64,000 nucleotides of DNA from an uncultured Anaerolineales bacterium (lineage in GTDB: Bacteria; Chloroflexota; Anaerolineae; Anaerolineales; UBA4823), in contig CALFWB010000040.1 of NCBI GenBank assembly GCA_937928795.1, positions 34,496 to 98,495 on the forward strand, in the 5' to 3' direction. The position numbers were made by a program, and so were the translations under genes. Positions 41,603 to 51,446 of the stretch are shown in pieces. Under the pieces are notes generated by a model. That model was not told where the DNA came from. It searched no databases and saw only the letters and a program-made list of their open reading frames with translations. The first letter of the stretch is position 1; every line of letters starts with the position of its first letter.

Positions 41603-41986
41603 GTGGCATTGCGTGGTGTACGTGGAGCGATAGTTGTAGAGGAGAATTCTGCCGAGGCAATTCTTGCCGGAACAAGCCGCTTGTTGCGGGCAATGCTCTC
41701 TGCGAACCCTTCTCTGAGCGCGGAGGAAGTTGCCAGTTGCTTCTTTACGGTGACGCCTGACTTGACAGCAGAGTATCCAGCCAAGGCTGCTCGACAGCTT
41801 GGATGGACAGAAGTACCCTTGATTTGTGCGCAAGAAATGGCTGTTCCACATGGTTTGAGGCGTTGTGTGCGTATTTTGATCCATTGGAATACTGACTTAA
41901 ATCCTGCGCAGATAGAGCATGTTTATTTAGGGGAGGCAGCCAAACTGCGCCCTGAATGGGAATTTCCGCGCCGAATGTCGGCATAA
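41603..41986 (+). CDS. aroH: Chorismate mutase, AroH type
   Basis: The 127-residue product has the monofunctional B. subtilis-type chorismate mutase residues at the same numbering: Arg7 (RGVRGAI), Cys75 and Glu78 (ICAQEMAVP) and Arg90 (RRCVRILIH). It converts chorismate to prephenate for Phe and Tyr. The start is GTG at 41603 with AGGAG 7 bp upstream; the long upstream frame is an artefact that reads through the MITE and the attenuator. It is the first structural gene of the operon. Confidence 0.92.
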   Translation: MALRGVRGAIVVEENSAEAILAGTSRLLRAMLSANPSLSAEEVASCFFTVTPDLTAEYPAKAARQLGWTEVPLICAQEMAVPHGLRRCVRILIHWNTDLNPAQIEHVYLGEAAKLRPEWEFPRRMSA

Positions 41987-42008
41987 GTTAGGTAGAAAGG
42001 AGTGTGAA

Positions 42009-43049
42009 ATGATTATCATTATGAAAGCTCAGGCGACTCAATCTCAAGTTGATGGGGTGGTGCGACGCATTGAGGAACATGGCTTGCGTGCTCACCTCTC
42101 GCAGGGCGAAGAGCGCTGTATTATCGGTGCTATTGGCGACGACCGCCCGATCGATAAAGACTCCTTCCTTTTGTTAGATGGGGTCGATCAAGTTTTACCG
42201 ATTTTGAAACCCTATAAGTTGGCTTCACGGGATTTTCAAGCCCACAATTCAACCTTTCGGTTAGATGGAGTAACCATTGGGTCGAACTCCATTGTGATCA
42301 TTGCCGGCCCTTGCTCGGTTGAGGATCGGGTGCAATATATCGAAACAGCCTTCGCCGTGCGGGAAGCCGGTGCTCACGCTTTGCGCGGCGGAGCTTACAA
42401 ACCGCGCACTTCACCGTACTCGTTTCAAGGTTTGGGTGAACCCGGTTTAGAAATCTTAGCTGAAGCGAGAGAGCGCACCGGTATGCCGGTGGTCACCGAG
42501 GTGATGGCTCCGGAGCAAGTGCCATTGGTTGCCAAATACGCCGATGTGATGCAAATTGGGGCGCGCAACATGCAGAATTTTGCGTTGTTACACGCAGCCG
42601 GAGAGAGCCAACACCCGGTTCTGATCAAACGCGGCATGATGGCTACGATCGAGGAGTTACTAATGGCAGCTGAATATGTGCTATCGCATGGCAATCGGCG
42701 GGTGATTTTATGCGAACGTGGCATCCGTACCTTTGAGACCGCAACGCGCAACACAACCGATATTAACGCTATTCCTGTGCTTAAGGAAGCCACTCACCTG
42801 CCGGTCATTTTGGATCCGAGCCATAGCACCGGCCGATGGGAGTACGTAACAGCGGTTGCGAAAGCAGCCGTTGCTGCCGGCGCCGATGGCTTGATGATCG
42901 AAGTCCATCCTAACCCGGCGGAGGCTAAGTCGGATGGGGCGCAATCCTTGAAACCGGAGCGCTTTGCCGAATTGGTGCGTCAAGTTCGCTTGATCGCTGA
43001 AGCGGTCGGACGCGATCTAAAAGCTTCCGAACATGCATTCGTTCAATGA
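42009..43049 (+). CDS. aroF: 3-deoxy-7-phosphoheptulonate (DAHP) synthase, type I-beta with regulatory domain
   Basis: This 346-residue protein has an N-terminal ferredoxin-like regulatory domain (residues 1-70: [21 protein letters not shown]) and a TIM-barrel with [44 protein letters not shown] and [13 protein letters not shown]. It condenses PEP and erythrose-4-phosphate, the first step of the shikimate pathway. The extra N-terminal domain confers Tyr/Phe feedback inhibition in related enzymes such as that of Thermotoga. AAAGGAG lies 6 bp before the ATG; it overlaps tyrA by 4 bases. Confidence 0.95.
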   Translation: MIIIMKAQATQSQVDGVVRRIEEHGLRAHLSQGEERCIIGAIGDDRPIDKDSFLLLDGVDQVLPILKPYKLASRDFQAHNSTFRLDGVTIGSNSIVIIAGPCSVEDRVQYIETAFAVREAGAHALRGGAYKPRTSPYSFQGLGEPGLEILAEARERTGMPVVTEVMAPEQVPLVAKYADVMQIGARNMQNFALLHAAGESQHPVLIKRGMMATIEELLMAAEYVLSHGNRRVILCERGIRTFETATRNTTDINAIPVLKEATHLPVILDPSHSTGRWEYVTAVAKAAVAAGADGLMIEVHPNPAEAKSDGAQSLKPERFAELVRQVRLIAEAVGRDLKASEHAFVQ

Positions 43050-43906
43050 GCCGCCAGCTTCCCTTATCTTTATCCAATTGTCGCGTCTTAATTGTCGGTT
43101 TGGGGTTGATGGGTGCCTCACTTGCCCTCGCATTGCGTGGTAAGTGCAAAGCTCTCTATGGCGTGGATCAAGATGAGGATACCTGTCGTTTAGCGCTGAT
43201 GCACGAGGTGGTAGATGCGGTTTGGCAAGATGCCACCCAAACCCGAACGGTGGACTTAATCGTATTAGCCGTACCAGTGGGGCAAATCTTGCGCTTGTTA
43301 GAAAGAATCAACCAGACCATCCAAACCCCGGCGGTTGTAATGGATATCGGTTCAACTAAGACAGCAATCTGTAAAGCGATGGAAGGATTAGCCGCCAATT
43401 TTGATCCCATCGGCGGGCATCCGATGTGTGGCAAGGAAACGTTGGGCATCCAATCTGCAGAGGCAGCCATCTATCAAGGTGCACCATTTGCCCTTGTGCC
43501 ATTAGAACGCACCAGTCCATACGCTAAATCCCTCGCCGAACAATTGGTTACCGCAATTGGCAGCCATATTGTCTGGTTGGATGCTGAAACCCATGATCGC
43601 ATGGTTGCTGCCGTCAGCCACTTACCTTACCTCCTCGCTAGTGCTTTGACCCTTGGCACACCCTTAGAATTGACTTCGCTGATCGGTCCGGGGTTTCGCA
43701 GCAGCACCCGCTTAGCGGCGACACCGACAACGATGATGTTGGATGTCCTTAAGACGAATCGGGCTTTTATCCTTGAAGCGATCGAAAGGGTAGAAGAGCA
43801 ATTAACCCAATTGAAAACCTCTCTTGCTAACGAGGAATATGACGATCTAAATCGACAGCTCAATACCGCCGCTGAACACTTGCAGAAAATCCTTCAAAAA
43901 GGATAA
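43046..43906 (+). CDS. tyrA: Prephenate dehydrogenase
   Basis: The 286-residue protein has an N-terminal Rossmann fold ([19 protein letters not shown]), [35 protein letters not shown] and the helical C-terminal half with [13 protein letters not shown]. It oxidises and decarboxylates prephenate to 4-hydroxyphenylpyruvate using NAD(P). There is no ACT domain, so feedback control must come from elsewhere. Overlap with aroF is ATGA. Confidence 0.93.
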   Translation: MSRQLPLSLSNCRVLIVGLGLMGASLALALRGKCKALYGVDQDEDTCRLALMHEVVDAVWQDATQTRTVDLIVLAVPVGQILRLLERINQTIQTPAVVMDIGSTKTAICKAMEGLAANFDPIGGHPMCGKETLGIQSAEAAIYQGAPFALVPLERTSPYAKSLAEQLVTAIGSHIVWLDAETHDRMVAAVSHLPYLLASALTLGTPLELTSLIGPGFRSSTRLAATPTTMMLDVLKTNRAFILEAIERVEEQLTQLKTSLANEEYDDLNRQLNTAAEHLQKILQKG

Positions 43907-43910
43907 GCCG

Positions 43911-45242
43911 ATGAGATGTATCGTCAAAGGTGGAAAACCGCTCAGAGGCAAAGTCAGGCTACCCGGAGATAAGTCGCTATCCCATCGAGCCATTTGTTTT
44001 GCTGCTCTGGCAGAAGGAAGCAGTGAAATCGAGAATGTGCTCCTTGCTGGAGTTACCCAACCGATGTTGGACGCCCTGAGCGCTTTTGGAATCGCTTGGT
44101 CTTTGAATGAGCAAAGATTGACGGTTGAGGGAAAAGGTTTAGATGGATGGCAAGACCCTCAAGCGGTGATTGGTTGTGGCAACTCAGCGACTACAATGCG
44201 TTTGCTCGCCGGGGCGATGGCAGCGACCAATGTGGGTGGTGTTCTCGATGGCAGTGCCGGCTTAAGGCGCCGCCCGATGGAGCGCATTGTTCAACCTTTG
44301 CGGAATATGGGAGTTGAGATAGAAGCAACCAACGGTTGCGCGCCGTTGACGCTGCGCCACTCAAAACGTCCTTTGCGTGGAATGGATCATCAACTTGCGG
44401 TTGCCAGTGCGCAGGTGAAAACCTGCCTGATCTTGGCCGCTTTAGTTGGTGACCGCCCGACGCGCATTTTTGAGCCAGGCCCTTCTCGCGATCATACCGA
44501 ACGCATGTTAGGCAGCATGGGAGCCAAGGTTGAGTCGAACAAGACTGATGGCAAAGAGATGGCTATTTATCAAACCTACGTGGAGCCCCTCGCTAAGCCA
44601 CTTAAGCCCCTTAAGATGAACCTGCCCGGCGACATCTCTTCGGCAGCCTTTTTCGTTGTCGGTGGATTGATTGCTCCCGAGTCGGAGATTGAGATTGAAA
44701 ATGTCGGCTTGAACCCGACCCGGACCGGATTATTGGATGCGCTGGGCGAGATGCAAGCTGCGCTTTCAATTTTGCAGACCATGGAGCAGGGCGGAGAACC
44801 CTGTGGCTGCATTGGCATCCGTCATTCTACGCTTAAGCCTACAAAAGTCATGGGTGAGCAGGTCGTGCGCATGATTGACGAATTCCCGGTCTTTGGCGTT
44901 GCCGCTGCCTACGCAGCGGGCGAAACGCTTGTTGCCGATGCACAAGAATTGCGCTATAAAGAATCCGATCGGATTGCCATGCTATGTCAAGAATTGCGCA
45001 AATTGGGGGTTGAGGCGATCGAAACCGCTGACGGATTTCGGGTGATTGGCAAAGGCAAGATCGAAGGGGGCGAGGTAGAAGCCCACGGAGATCATCGCTT
45101 AGCGATGGCGCTCATGGTTGCCGGTCTTGGTTCTAGGGAGGCGGTTGTCGTGAATGGCGCCGAAGTCGTCAACGAATCGTTGCCGCAATTTATCCCACTG
45201 TTACGCTCCTTAGGGGCGCAAATCCTTTGTGAAGATAGCTAG
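43911..45242 (+). CDS. aroA: 3-phosphoshikimate 1-carboxyvinyltransferase (EPSP synthase)
   Basis: The 443-residue protein has LPGDKSLSHRA (Lys21), GCGNSATTMRLLAG (88-101), GSAGLRRRPM, RDHTERML and YKESDRI...AHGDHRLAMAL. It transfers enolpyruvate from PEP to shikimate-3-phosphate. Residues 91-95 read N-S-A-T-T where glyphosate-sensitive class I enzymes have N-A-G-T-A, so Ala93 occupies the position of E. coli Gly96. This resembles glyphosate-insensitive enzymes such as CP4 type. AAGGA lies upstream at 8 bp. Confidence 0.96.
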   Translation: MRCIVKGGKPLRGKVRLPGDKSLSHRAICFAALAEGSSEIENVLLAGVTQPMLDALSAFGIAWSLNEQRLTVEGKGLDGWQDPQAVIGCGNSATTMRLLAGAMAATNVGGVLDGSAGLRRRPMERIVQPLRNMGVEIEATNGCAPLTLRHSKRPLRGMDHQLAVASAQVKTCLILAALVGDRPTRIFEPGPSRDHTERMLGSMGAKVESNKTDGKEMAIYQTYVEPLAKPLKPLKMNLPGDISSAAFFVVGGLIAPESEIEIENVGLNPTRTGLLDALGEMQAALSILQTMEQGGEPCGCIGIRHSTLKPTKVMGEQVVRMIDEFPVFGVAAAYAAGETLVADAQELRYKESDRIAMLCQELRKLGVEAIETADGFRVIGKGKIEGGEVEAHGDHRLAMALMVAGLGSREAVVVNGAEVVNESLPQFIPLLRSLGAQILCEDS

Positions 45243-45244
45243 AA

Positions 45245-46138
45245 ATGAGTTATCGATTTGGTCTGTTGGGCTATCCCTTAACTTATAGCCTTTCCCCGCT
45301 TATTCACCAAGTTTTTCTGGAAGAGAGTGGATTACAGGGGAGTTACGAGTTGATCCCGATTGCAGTGGATGAGGGGATGGAGGAGAGGCTGCGAGTGGTG
45401 CTGGAGCAAGTCAGGCGGGGTGAATATGATGGTCTAAACGTGACTATCCCCCACAAACAGGCCGTTAAGACCTTGCTTGATGCTTTGGATGAGACAGCTA
45501 GCGTGGTGGGAGCGGTAAACACGATCTACTGCCGCAAGGGTTGCTTGATTGGCACCAACACGGATGTGGAAGGATTTTTGCGGGATGTTGGGGAAAAGGT
45601 CTCCTTAGCGGAGGGTGGAACAGCCCTAATCCTCGGCGCCGGTGGAGCGGCGCGGGCGGTAGCCTACGGATTGCTAAAGAACGGTTGGCAGGTATGGATT
45701 GCGGCAAGGCGTCTTGAACAGGCTACACAAATCGTGCGTGACCTGATAAAACTTGGCAACTCACAGCCAGAAAATCCCCGTCGAATGCGAGCGCTTTCTC
45801 TGGTGCAGGATTTAGCGTTTGCAGTTGAAGAAAACCAATCGCTTCGTTTGGTGGTGAACGCTACCCCTGTAGGGACGAGTGGGATTGAAAACGGCTCTCC
45901 TCTCCCCCCTCAAGTCTGTTTTTCCAATGAAACCTGTTTTTATGACTTGGTTTATAATCCTCCCGAAACGGCCTTTCTGCGCCAAGCTCGTGAGCGCGGG
46001 TGTAAAGCGTGGAATGGCTTTGGAATGTTGATTCAGCAAGCTGCATTGGCGTTTGAGTGTTGGACCGCTCGACAGTTGCTTGTTACTCCAGAAGTTCAAG
46101 CCAAAATCTTTTCAAGGATACAAAAGCACCATGATTGA
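45245..46138 (+). CDS. aroE: Shikimate dehydrogenase
   Basis: This 297-residue protein has the shikimate-binding N-terminal domain (FGLLGYPLTYSLSPLIHQ, NVTIPHKQAV with the catalytic Lys, AVNTI) and a Rossmann domain (ALILGAGGAARAVAYGLL). It reduces 3-dehydroshikimate to shikimate with NADPH. It starts 2 bp after aroA and overlaps the aminotransferase by 8 bp. Confidence 0.95.
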   Translation: MSYRFGLLGYPLTYSLSPLIHQVFLEESGLQGSYELIPIAVDEGMEERLRVVLEQVRRGEYDGLNVTIPHKQAVKTLLDALDETASVVGAVNTIYCRKGCLIGTNTDVEGFLRDVGEKVSLAEGGTALILGAGGAARAVAYGLLKNGWQVWIAARRLEQATQIVRDLIKLGNSQPENPRRMRALSLVQDLAFAVEENQSLRLVVNATPVGTSGIENGSPLPPQVCFSNETCFYDLVYNPPETAFLRQARERGCKAWNGFGMLIQQAALAFECWTARQLLVTPEVQAKIFSRIQKHHD

Positions 46139-47300
46139 AGCTGCCAACAGAATGCAAACCCTAAAGACGCAATTCTTTGCCGGGCTTGCGGCGCGCATTG
46201 CTGCGCTTGAAGCTCAAGGGATCAAAGTCATTCGCTTGGATGTTGGATCGCCGGACCTGCCCCCATCACCCTCGATTTTAGAAGCCCTCTACCGTTCTGC
46301 CAATCGCCCTGATACGCATGGTTATCAGCCGCATTTCGGCAGCCAAGCGCTTTTGAACGCTTGGGCGCAAATGTATCGCAATGCTTATGGGGTAGAGGTT
46401 GATCCCAAGACGGAGATTGTGCCTTTATTAGGTTCTAAGGAGGGTATCTTTCATCTGACCCAAGCCCTTGTTGATCCGGGTGATGTGGTCTTAATCCCCG
46501 ACCCGGGCTATCTTACCTATGAGGCATCCACTCGCTTCGCCGGTGGGGAAGTTTATCGGATGCCTTTGTTGCCACAAAACGACTATTTGCCGGATTTTGC
46601 CACCGTTCCGCCTGAAATTGCCGCGCGGGCAAAGATCATGTGGCTCAATTATCCCAACAATCCAACGGCAGCGACAGCCACGCGGGAATTTTTCGAGCGC
46701 GCGGTGGAATTCGCTCAGGCGCATCGCATTCTCCTATGCCATGATGCCTCTTACACTCAAATCACCTTCGACGGTTATCGCTCTCCCTCAATTTTTGAAG
46801 TTGACTGCGCAAAGGAGGTTTCGGTCGAGTTTAATACCCTTTCCAAATCGCATAACATGGCTGGGTGGCGGGTCGGTGCTGCGCTGGGGAATGCTTCGGC
46901 GCTAAAGTCTCTCTATATCCTCAAAACTCAAGCGGACTCCGGGCACTTTCGTCCCATTCTGGATGCAGCCGTGCAAGCCATGACCGAGGATCAGGGTTGG
47001 CTGCAAGAGCGCAATCAAATCTACCAGCGGCGGCGCGATTTGATCGTTAAGTCTCTTAAACAAATGGGAATTAATGTACAGACGCCACGGGCTTCGCTCT
47101 ATGTATGGATGCCTTTACCAAATGGTCGGAGCAGTGAGGCGTTTTGTCAACAGTTACTTGAAGAAGCCCATGTGAGCCTTACACCGGGCACGGTGTTCGG
47201 CAAATACGGCGAGGGATACGCTCGCATTAGCATCTGTCTGGCGGATAATTTGATCCTTGAGGCAATGGATCGTTTAGCCAACTGGATGGCAAAGCAATGA
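46131..47300 (+). CDS. PLP-dependent class I/II aminotransferase
   Basis: This 389-residue fold-type I aminotransferase shows LDVGSPDLPPSPSIL, GSKEGIFHLTQALVDPGD, NYPNNPTAATAT, HDASYTQITFDGY, the PLP lysine in TLSKSHNMAGWRVG and the carboxylate-binding Arg in YARISICL. It resembles the LL-diaminopimelate/aspartate aminotransferase group. Its position between aroE and aroC suggests it is the aromatic aminotransferase converting phenylpyruvate and 4-hydroxyphenylpyruvate to Phe and Tyr; that is inference. The start at 46131 gives the usual N-terminus and overlaps aroE by 8 bp. Confidence 0.88.
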   Translation: MIEAANRMQTLKTQFFAGLAARIAALEAQGIKVIRLDVGSPDLPPSPSILEALYRSANRPDTHGYQPHFGSQALLNAWAQMYRNAYGVEVDPKTEIVPLLGSKEGIFHLTQALVDPGDVVLIPDPGYLTYEASTRFAGGEVYRMPLLPQNDYLPDFATVPPEIAARAKIMWLNYPNNPTAATATREFFERAVEFAQAHRILLCHDASYTQITFDGYRSPSIFEVDCAKEVSVEFNTLSKSHNMAGWRVGAALGNASALKSLYILKTQADSGHFRPILDAAVQAMTEDQGWLQERNQIYQRRRDLIVKSLKQMGINVQTPRASLYVWMPLPNGRSSEAFCQQLLEEAHVSLTPGTVFGKYGEGYARISICLADNLILEAMDRLANWMAKQ

Positions 47301-48466
47301 GCTTGCGCTTTTTGACGGCTGGCGAATCGCATGGGCCAGCGCTGATTGCGATTTTAGAGGGCATTCCGGCCGGCTTGGCTATGGATATGGATTTCATTGA
47401 TCGAGAGTTAGCGCGCCGCCAAACAGGTTATGGTGCTGGCCCGCGCATGAAAATGGAAAAAGATCGGGCGGTTTTTCTGGGCGGAGTCATGGAGGGCAAG
47501 ACAATCGGCGCACCTTTAGCCATCTGGATCGAAAACCTTGATCATAGCCGCTGGAAGGGCAAGCTAATTGAAAGCATGACCATCCCTAGACCCGGCCATG
47601 CCGATCTGACCGCAACGCTCAAATATGGCTATAACGATTTGCGGCCGGCTTTGGAGCGCGCCTCGGCACGTGAGACGGCTGCAAGGGTGGCGGTTGGCGC
47701 AGTGTGCAAGCTATACTTGTGCCAATTCGGGATTCGCATCGAAGGATATGTGCGTTCGATTGCAGAAATCGAGGCTCAGGTGGACGCCATTCCTTTGGAG
47801 GAGCGCTTCAAGCTCGCTGAAGGGTCTCCTTTGCGTTGTCCAGACGAAGCCGCAAGCCAGGCGATGCAGGAACGCGTACGACGGGCAATGGAAGAGAAGG
47901 AGACTCTCGGAGGAGTTTTGGAGGTGATCGCTTTTGGTGTTCCGGCGGGATTAGGTTCGCACGTCCAATGGGATCGGCGCTTAGAGGCGCGCTTAGGCGC
48001 CGCCGTTTTGAGCATTCAAGCTATCAAGGGGGTGGAGGTCGGACCCGCTTTTGAGAATACACGCCGAAGCGGCACCCAAGCGCAGGATGGCATTTACCTA
48101 GAGGGCAATCGTCTGGTGCGGCGCACTTGGCGCAATGGTGGAATTGAAGGCGGCATTTCAACCGGTGAACCGATCCTCCTGCGCGCCGCCATGAAACCGA
48201 TCGCTACAACCCTAACTCCTCAGCCATCTGTGGATTTACGCAAGGGTGTAGAAACCCAAACCCGCTATGAGCGCTCGGATTTTTGCCCGGTGCCGCGCGC
48301 CGTGCCGATCCTTGAAGCGATGGTCGCTTTTGTGATTGCTGATGCCTTGACCGAAAAACTCGGCGGTGACTCGCTTCAAGAGCAATTGCAGCGCTTTGAG
48401 CAATTGCCCAAGATGACCATCGATCATTTTTCGCTAGATGGAGGGGAGCATCTCTTTTGGGAATGA
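47297..48466 (+). CDS. aroC: Chorismate synthase
   Basis: This 389-residue FMN enzyme has SLRFLTAGESHGPALIAILEGIPAGL, RRQTGYGAGPRMKMEKD, RPGHADLT, RASARETAARVAVGA and GGIEGGISTGEPI. It eliminates phosphate from EPSP to make chorismate. It overlaps its neighbours on both sides by ATGA. Confidence 0.97.
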   Translation: MSLRFLTAGESHGPALIAILEGIPAGLAMDMDFIDRELARRQTGYGAGPRMKMEKDRAVFLGGVMEGKTIGAPLAIWIENLDHSRWKGKLIESMTIPRPGHADLTATLKYGYNDLRPALERASARETAARVAVGAVCKLYLCQFGIRIEGYVRSIAEIEAQVDAIPLEERFKLAEGSPLRCPDEAASQAMQERVRRAMEEKETLGGVLEVIAFGVPAGLGSHVQWDRRLEARLGAAVLSIQAIKGVEVGPAFENTRRSGTQAQDGIYLEGNRLVRRTWRNGGIEGGISTGEPILLRAAMKPIATTLTPQPSVDLRKGVETQTRYERSDFCPVPRAVPILEAMVAFVIADALTEKLGGDSLQEQLQRFEQLPKMTIDHFSLDGGEHLFWE

Positions 48467-50046
48467 GAAATATTTACCTGTATGGGCCGCCTGCTTCGGG
48501 TAAATCCACCATTGGTTCTCGCCTAGCGGAACGGAGCGGTCTTGCTTTTGTCGATTTGGATGAGGTGATCCAGACCAGTGCCGGGCTGAGTATCCCCCTA
48601 GTTTTTGAACGGGAGGGAGAGGCGGGATTTCGTCAGCGCGAAAGGGAAGCTTTGCGCAGGGTTGCTGCTGCTTCCAATCAGGTAATCGCTTTAGGGGGTG
48701 GAGCATTACTAAGCATAGAGAATCGTAAGCTGTGTGAACAGAGCGGAATGATCTTCTGCTTGCAAGCAGCCTATCCAACCCTCCTCCAGCGTCTGGGTTT
48801 CGATGACAACCAACGCCCACTCTTGGCTCAGGATGCCGCCGCTCAGCTTGAAAAGCTTTTGACCGAGCGCCTGCCGCATTATTTGTCCTTTGAGCATCAA
48901 ATTGCCGTGGATGGCCGCTTGGTTGAAGACATCGTGTGGGAAATTCAACTGAAAGCCGGGATATTCTTTGTGCGTGGCATGGGAAAAGGCTACCCCGTGC
49001 GCGTTGAGAGCGGTGGACGGCTTAGATTGGGCGAGATTCTACACGAACAAGGGCTGAAAGGCTCTGTTCTTATTCTAAGCGATGAAAATGTGGCTGCAAT
49101 TTACCTAGAGGGTGTAGAACGAAGCCTTGCCAGAGAGAGCTTCGGCTATCACTCCCTCGTTTTACCGGCCGGAGAGCAAACCAAAAACATCCAAACGATT
49201 CAAGAGATCTGGCGCGAAATGGTTGAAGTTGGCGTTGAACGAACCAGTTGTCTGGTGGCTTTGGGCGGAGGGGTGGTTAGCGACATCGGCGGCTTTGCTG
49301 CAGCCACCTATATGCGGGGCATCCCTTGGGTTGCCTTGCCAACAACCCTGCTTGCAATGGCAGATGCCAGCTTAGGAGGTAAAACCGGGGTAGATTTACC
49401 GCAAGGGAAAAATCTAATTGGGGCCTTTCATGCGCCGAGTCTTGTTTTGGCCGATCCCGAAACTTTGGTCACCCTACCCGAAAATGAATGGCGGGCGGGA
49501 ATGGCAGAGATCGTCAAGGCGGGGGTCATCGGTGATGCGCACTTATTTGAAATCTGCGAGAGAGGCGAGACAGAAGCTCGTCAAAAGATGACAGAAGTCT
49601 TGCCGCGGGCTATGGGGGTTAAGGTCAGGGTGATTGAGGAGGACCCATACGAGCGTAAGCGGCGGGCGGTTTTGAATTTTGGGCATACGGTTGCCCATGC
49701 CATCGAAACGCTATCGGATTATCAAATTCTGCATGGCTTTGCTGTGGCGATGGGTATGGTTGCCGAAGCGCACCTCGCCTCTCGGATCGGTCTCTGCTCT
49801 TGGGAGGTGAGAGAACGCCTCGAAGAGACGCTGCGTGGCTTGGGCTTACCCATCCGCCTGCCGAAGCAGTTTGCGCCTCAGGCGATTGTAAAAGCCATGC
49901 AAACCGATAAGAAAAAACAACTTGGTGAACTGCGCTTTGCTTTGCCAGAACGCATTGGCACGGTTCAAGTTGGCGTTCGCCTTGCCGGGGAAGAGGAATT
50001 GATCGAGACCCTGCGCGCTTGTCAGGAAAGAACGGAGCGGGAATGA
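48463..50046 (+). CDS. aroKB: Bifunctional shikimate kinase / 3-dehydroquinate synthase fusion
   Basis: The 527-residue protein joins a shikimate kinase (residues 1-~165: Walker A GPPASGKSTIG, FVDLDEVIQ, FRQREREALRRV, VIALGGGALL) to a 3-dehydroquinate synthase (~175-527: LILSDENVAAIY, LPAGEQTKNIQTIQEIW, ALGGGVVSDIGGFAAATYMRG, GKNLIGAFH, NFGHTVAHAIE). The two catalyse non-consecutive steps (5 and 2) of the pathway. The start at 48463 overlaps aroC by ATGA; a TTG six bases upstream is less likely. Confidence 0.95.
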   Translation: MRNIYLYGPPASGKSTIGSRLAERSGLAFVDLDEVIQTSAGLSIPLVFEREGEAGFRQREREALRRVAAASNQVIALGGGALLSIENRKLCEQSGMIFCLQAAYPTLLQRLGFDDNQRPLLAQDAAAQLEKLLTERLPHYLSFEHQIAVDGRLVEDIVWEIQLKAGIFFVRGMGKGYPVRVESGGRLRLGEILHEQGLKGSVLILSDENVAAIYLEGVERSLARESFGYHSLVLPAGEQTKNIQTIQEIWREMVEVGVERTSCLVALGGGVVSDIGGFAAATYMRGIPWVALPTTLLAMADASLGGKTGVDLPQGKNLIGAFHAPSLVLADPETLVTLPENEWRAGMAEIVKAGVIGDAHLFEICERGETEARQKMTEVLPRAMGVKVRVIEEDPYERKRRAVLNFGHTVAHAIETLSDYQILHGFAVAMGMVAEAHLASRIGLCSWEVRERLEETLRGLGLPIRLPKQFAPQAIVKAMQTDKKKQLGELRFALPERIGTVQVGVRLAGEEELIETLRACQERTERE

Positions 50047-50492
50047 GAGAAATTTTGGTTTTACATGGTCCGAACCTTAATCTGCTAGGACAACGCGAGC
50101 CACAGGTCTATGGAACGATGACCTTGGATGAAATCAATCAACGGCTTATTGCAGAGGGGCAGAGGCTGGGGATTGGGGTGCGTTGTCTTCAATCCAACTC
50201 GGAAGGAGCGCTGATTGATGCTTTACAAGAGGCACGCAATTGGGCGAGCGGGGTGATTTTCAATCCCGGTGGTTACACCCATACTTCGGTTGCCCTGCGA
50301 GATGCCGTTGCAGCGATTGGGATACCGGTCATCGAAGTACACCTCTCCAATGTGTATGCCCGTGAAGAATTTCGTCACCGCTCTTTGCTCTCTGCCGTGT
50401 GTTGGGGCAAAATTTTAGGCTTGGGGTGGAAATCGTATTGGTTGGCTTTGCATGCCTTTGCCCTGTATTTTGAAGAAGAGGAAACGCGATAA
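50043..50492 (+). CDS. aroQ: 3-dehydroquinate dehydratase, type II
   Basis: This 149-residue protein has the type II signature ILVLHGPNLNLLGQREPQVYG with the catalytic Tyr, then FNPGGYTHTSVALRDAV and VIEVHLSNVYAREEFRH. It dehydrates 3-dehydroquinate to 3-dehydroshikimate. ATG at 50043 overlaps the aroKB stop by 4 bases. Confidence 0.96.
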   Translation: MREILVLHGPNLNLLGQREPQVYGTMTLDEINQRLIAEGQRLGIGVRCLQSNSEGALIDALQEARNWASGVIFNPGGYTHTSVALRDAVAAIGIPVIEVHLSNVYAREEFRHRSLLSAVCWGKILGLGWKSYWLALHAFALYFEEEETR

Positions 50493-50495
50493 AAT
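50490..50495 (+). promoter_or_regulatory. Possible internal -10 (TAAAAT) before the epimerase gene
   Basis: TAAAAT overlaps the aroQ stop codon and ends 6 bp before the GTG at 50502. No Shine-Dalgarno site is seen, so the epimerase may be expressed from a leaderless internal transcript. Confidence 0.35.
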
Positions 50496-50501
50496 AAACG
50501 C

Positions 50502-51446
50502 GTGAAAATTCTCCTAACGGGTGGAACCGGGTTCATCGGTCGGGCCTTGGTGCCAAAGCTGGTCGAAGCCGGCCATGAGGTACGTTTGCTGATTCGGCCT
50601 GCAAAAAGAACGCCTAAAGTACCCAAAGGCGTGCCGGTGCAAATTGCGGTTAGCAGTGTTACCGATGAGCGCGGCTTGCGCTCTGCAATGAATGGAATGG
50701 AGGTTGTGATCCATCTGGCAAGCGTGGAGAGGCGAGGGGCGTATGCCGACTTAATGCGTGTAGATATTGAAGGAACGCGCTTGGTGGCACGGATTGCCAA
50801 GGAGATTGGCATCCAACGCTTGGTCTTCCTCAGTCATCTCGGCGCAGATCGCTTTTCGGCTTTTCCAGTCAGTAAGGCAAAGGGCTTGGCGGAAGAAGCG
50901 ATTCGCTCTGCCGAAGTGAATTACACCATCTTTCGCTCGGGGATTGTCTTCGGGGAAGGGGATGCTTTGACAAGTGGCATTGCGCAATTGTTGGTTGCCG
51001 TGCCGTTTTTGTTCATTGTCCCCGGCGATGGGAAAACGTTAATCCAGCCAATTTGGGTGGAGGATTTGGCAACCGTGATTACGTGGGCGATTGAAGACCC
51101 GAACACCCTAAACCAGACCTACGAAATTGGCGGTATCGAGATGCTGAGTTTTTGTGAGATCGTCGAAACCGTGATGGATGTCTTGGGCAAACGAAAGCCA
51201 TTTTTCTACCTTCCCCCTCCGCTTTTACGGGGGCTTACCATCTTTTTGGAGACCAGCTTGCCGAGTTTGCCCGTTTCGGTTTTTTGGCTGGATTATTTAG
51301 CGGTCAATCATACCTGTTCCATCGATACCTTGCCGCGTGTCTTTCAACTGAAGCCCAGCCGTTTTGCCCAACGCTTAGATTATCTTAAGTCCACTTCTTG
51401 GCGGCGGGTGCTTTGGCAACGCCTGAGGATGAGGGAGCAAGGATGA
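50502..51446 (+). CDS. NAD(P)-binding epimerase/NmrA-like (NDUFA9-type) protein
   Basis: The 314-residue extended SDR begins MKILLTGGTGFIGRALVPKLVEAGHEV (dinucleotide-binding GxxGxxG) and has YTIFRSGIVFGEGDAL and QPIWVEDLATVI. This resembles the atypical SDR group that includes NDUFA9 and NmrA-like proteins, which often lack the catalytic YxxxK; I do not see a clear one. Function unknown. Start is GTG; its stop overlaps the GNAT gene by 4 bases. Confidence 0.75.
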   Translation: MKILLTGGTGFIGRALVPKLVEAGHEVRLLIRPAKRTPKVPKGVPVQIAVSSVTDERGLRSAMNGMEVVIHLASVERRGAYADLMRVDIEGTRLVARIAKEIGIQRLVFLSHLGADRFSAFPVSKAKGLAEEAIRSAEVNYTIFRSGIVFGEGDALTSGIAQLLVAVPFLFIVPGDGKTLIQPIWVEDLATVITWAIEDPNTLNQTYEIGGIEMLSFCEIVETVMDVLGKRKPFFYLPPPLLRGLTIFLETSLPSLPVSVFWLDYLAVNHTCSIDTLPRVFQLKPSRFAQRLDYLKSTSWRRVLWQRLRMREQG

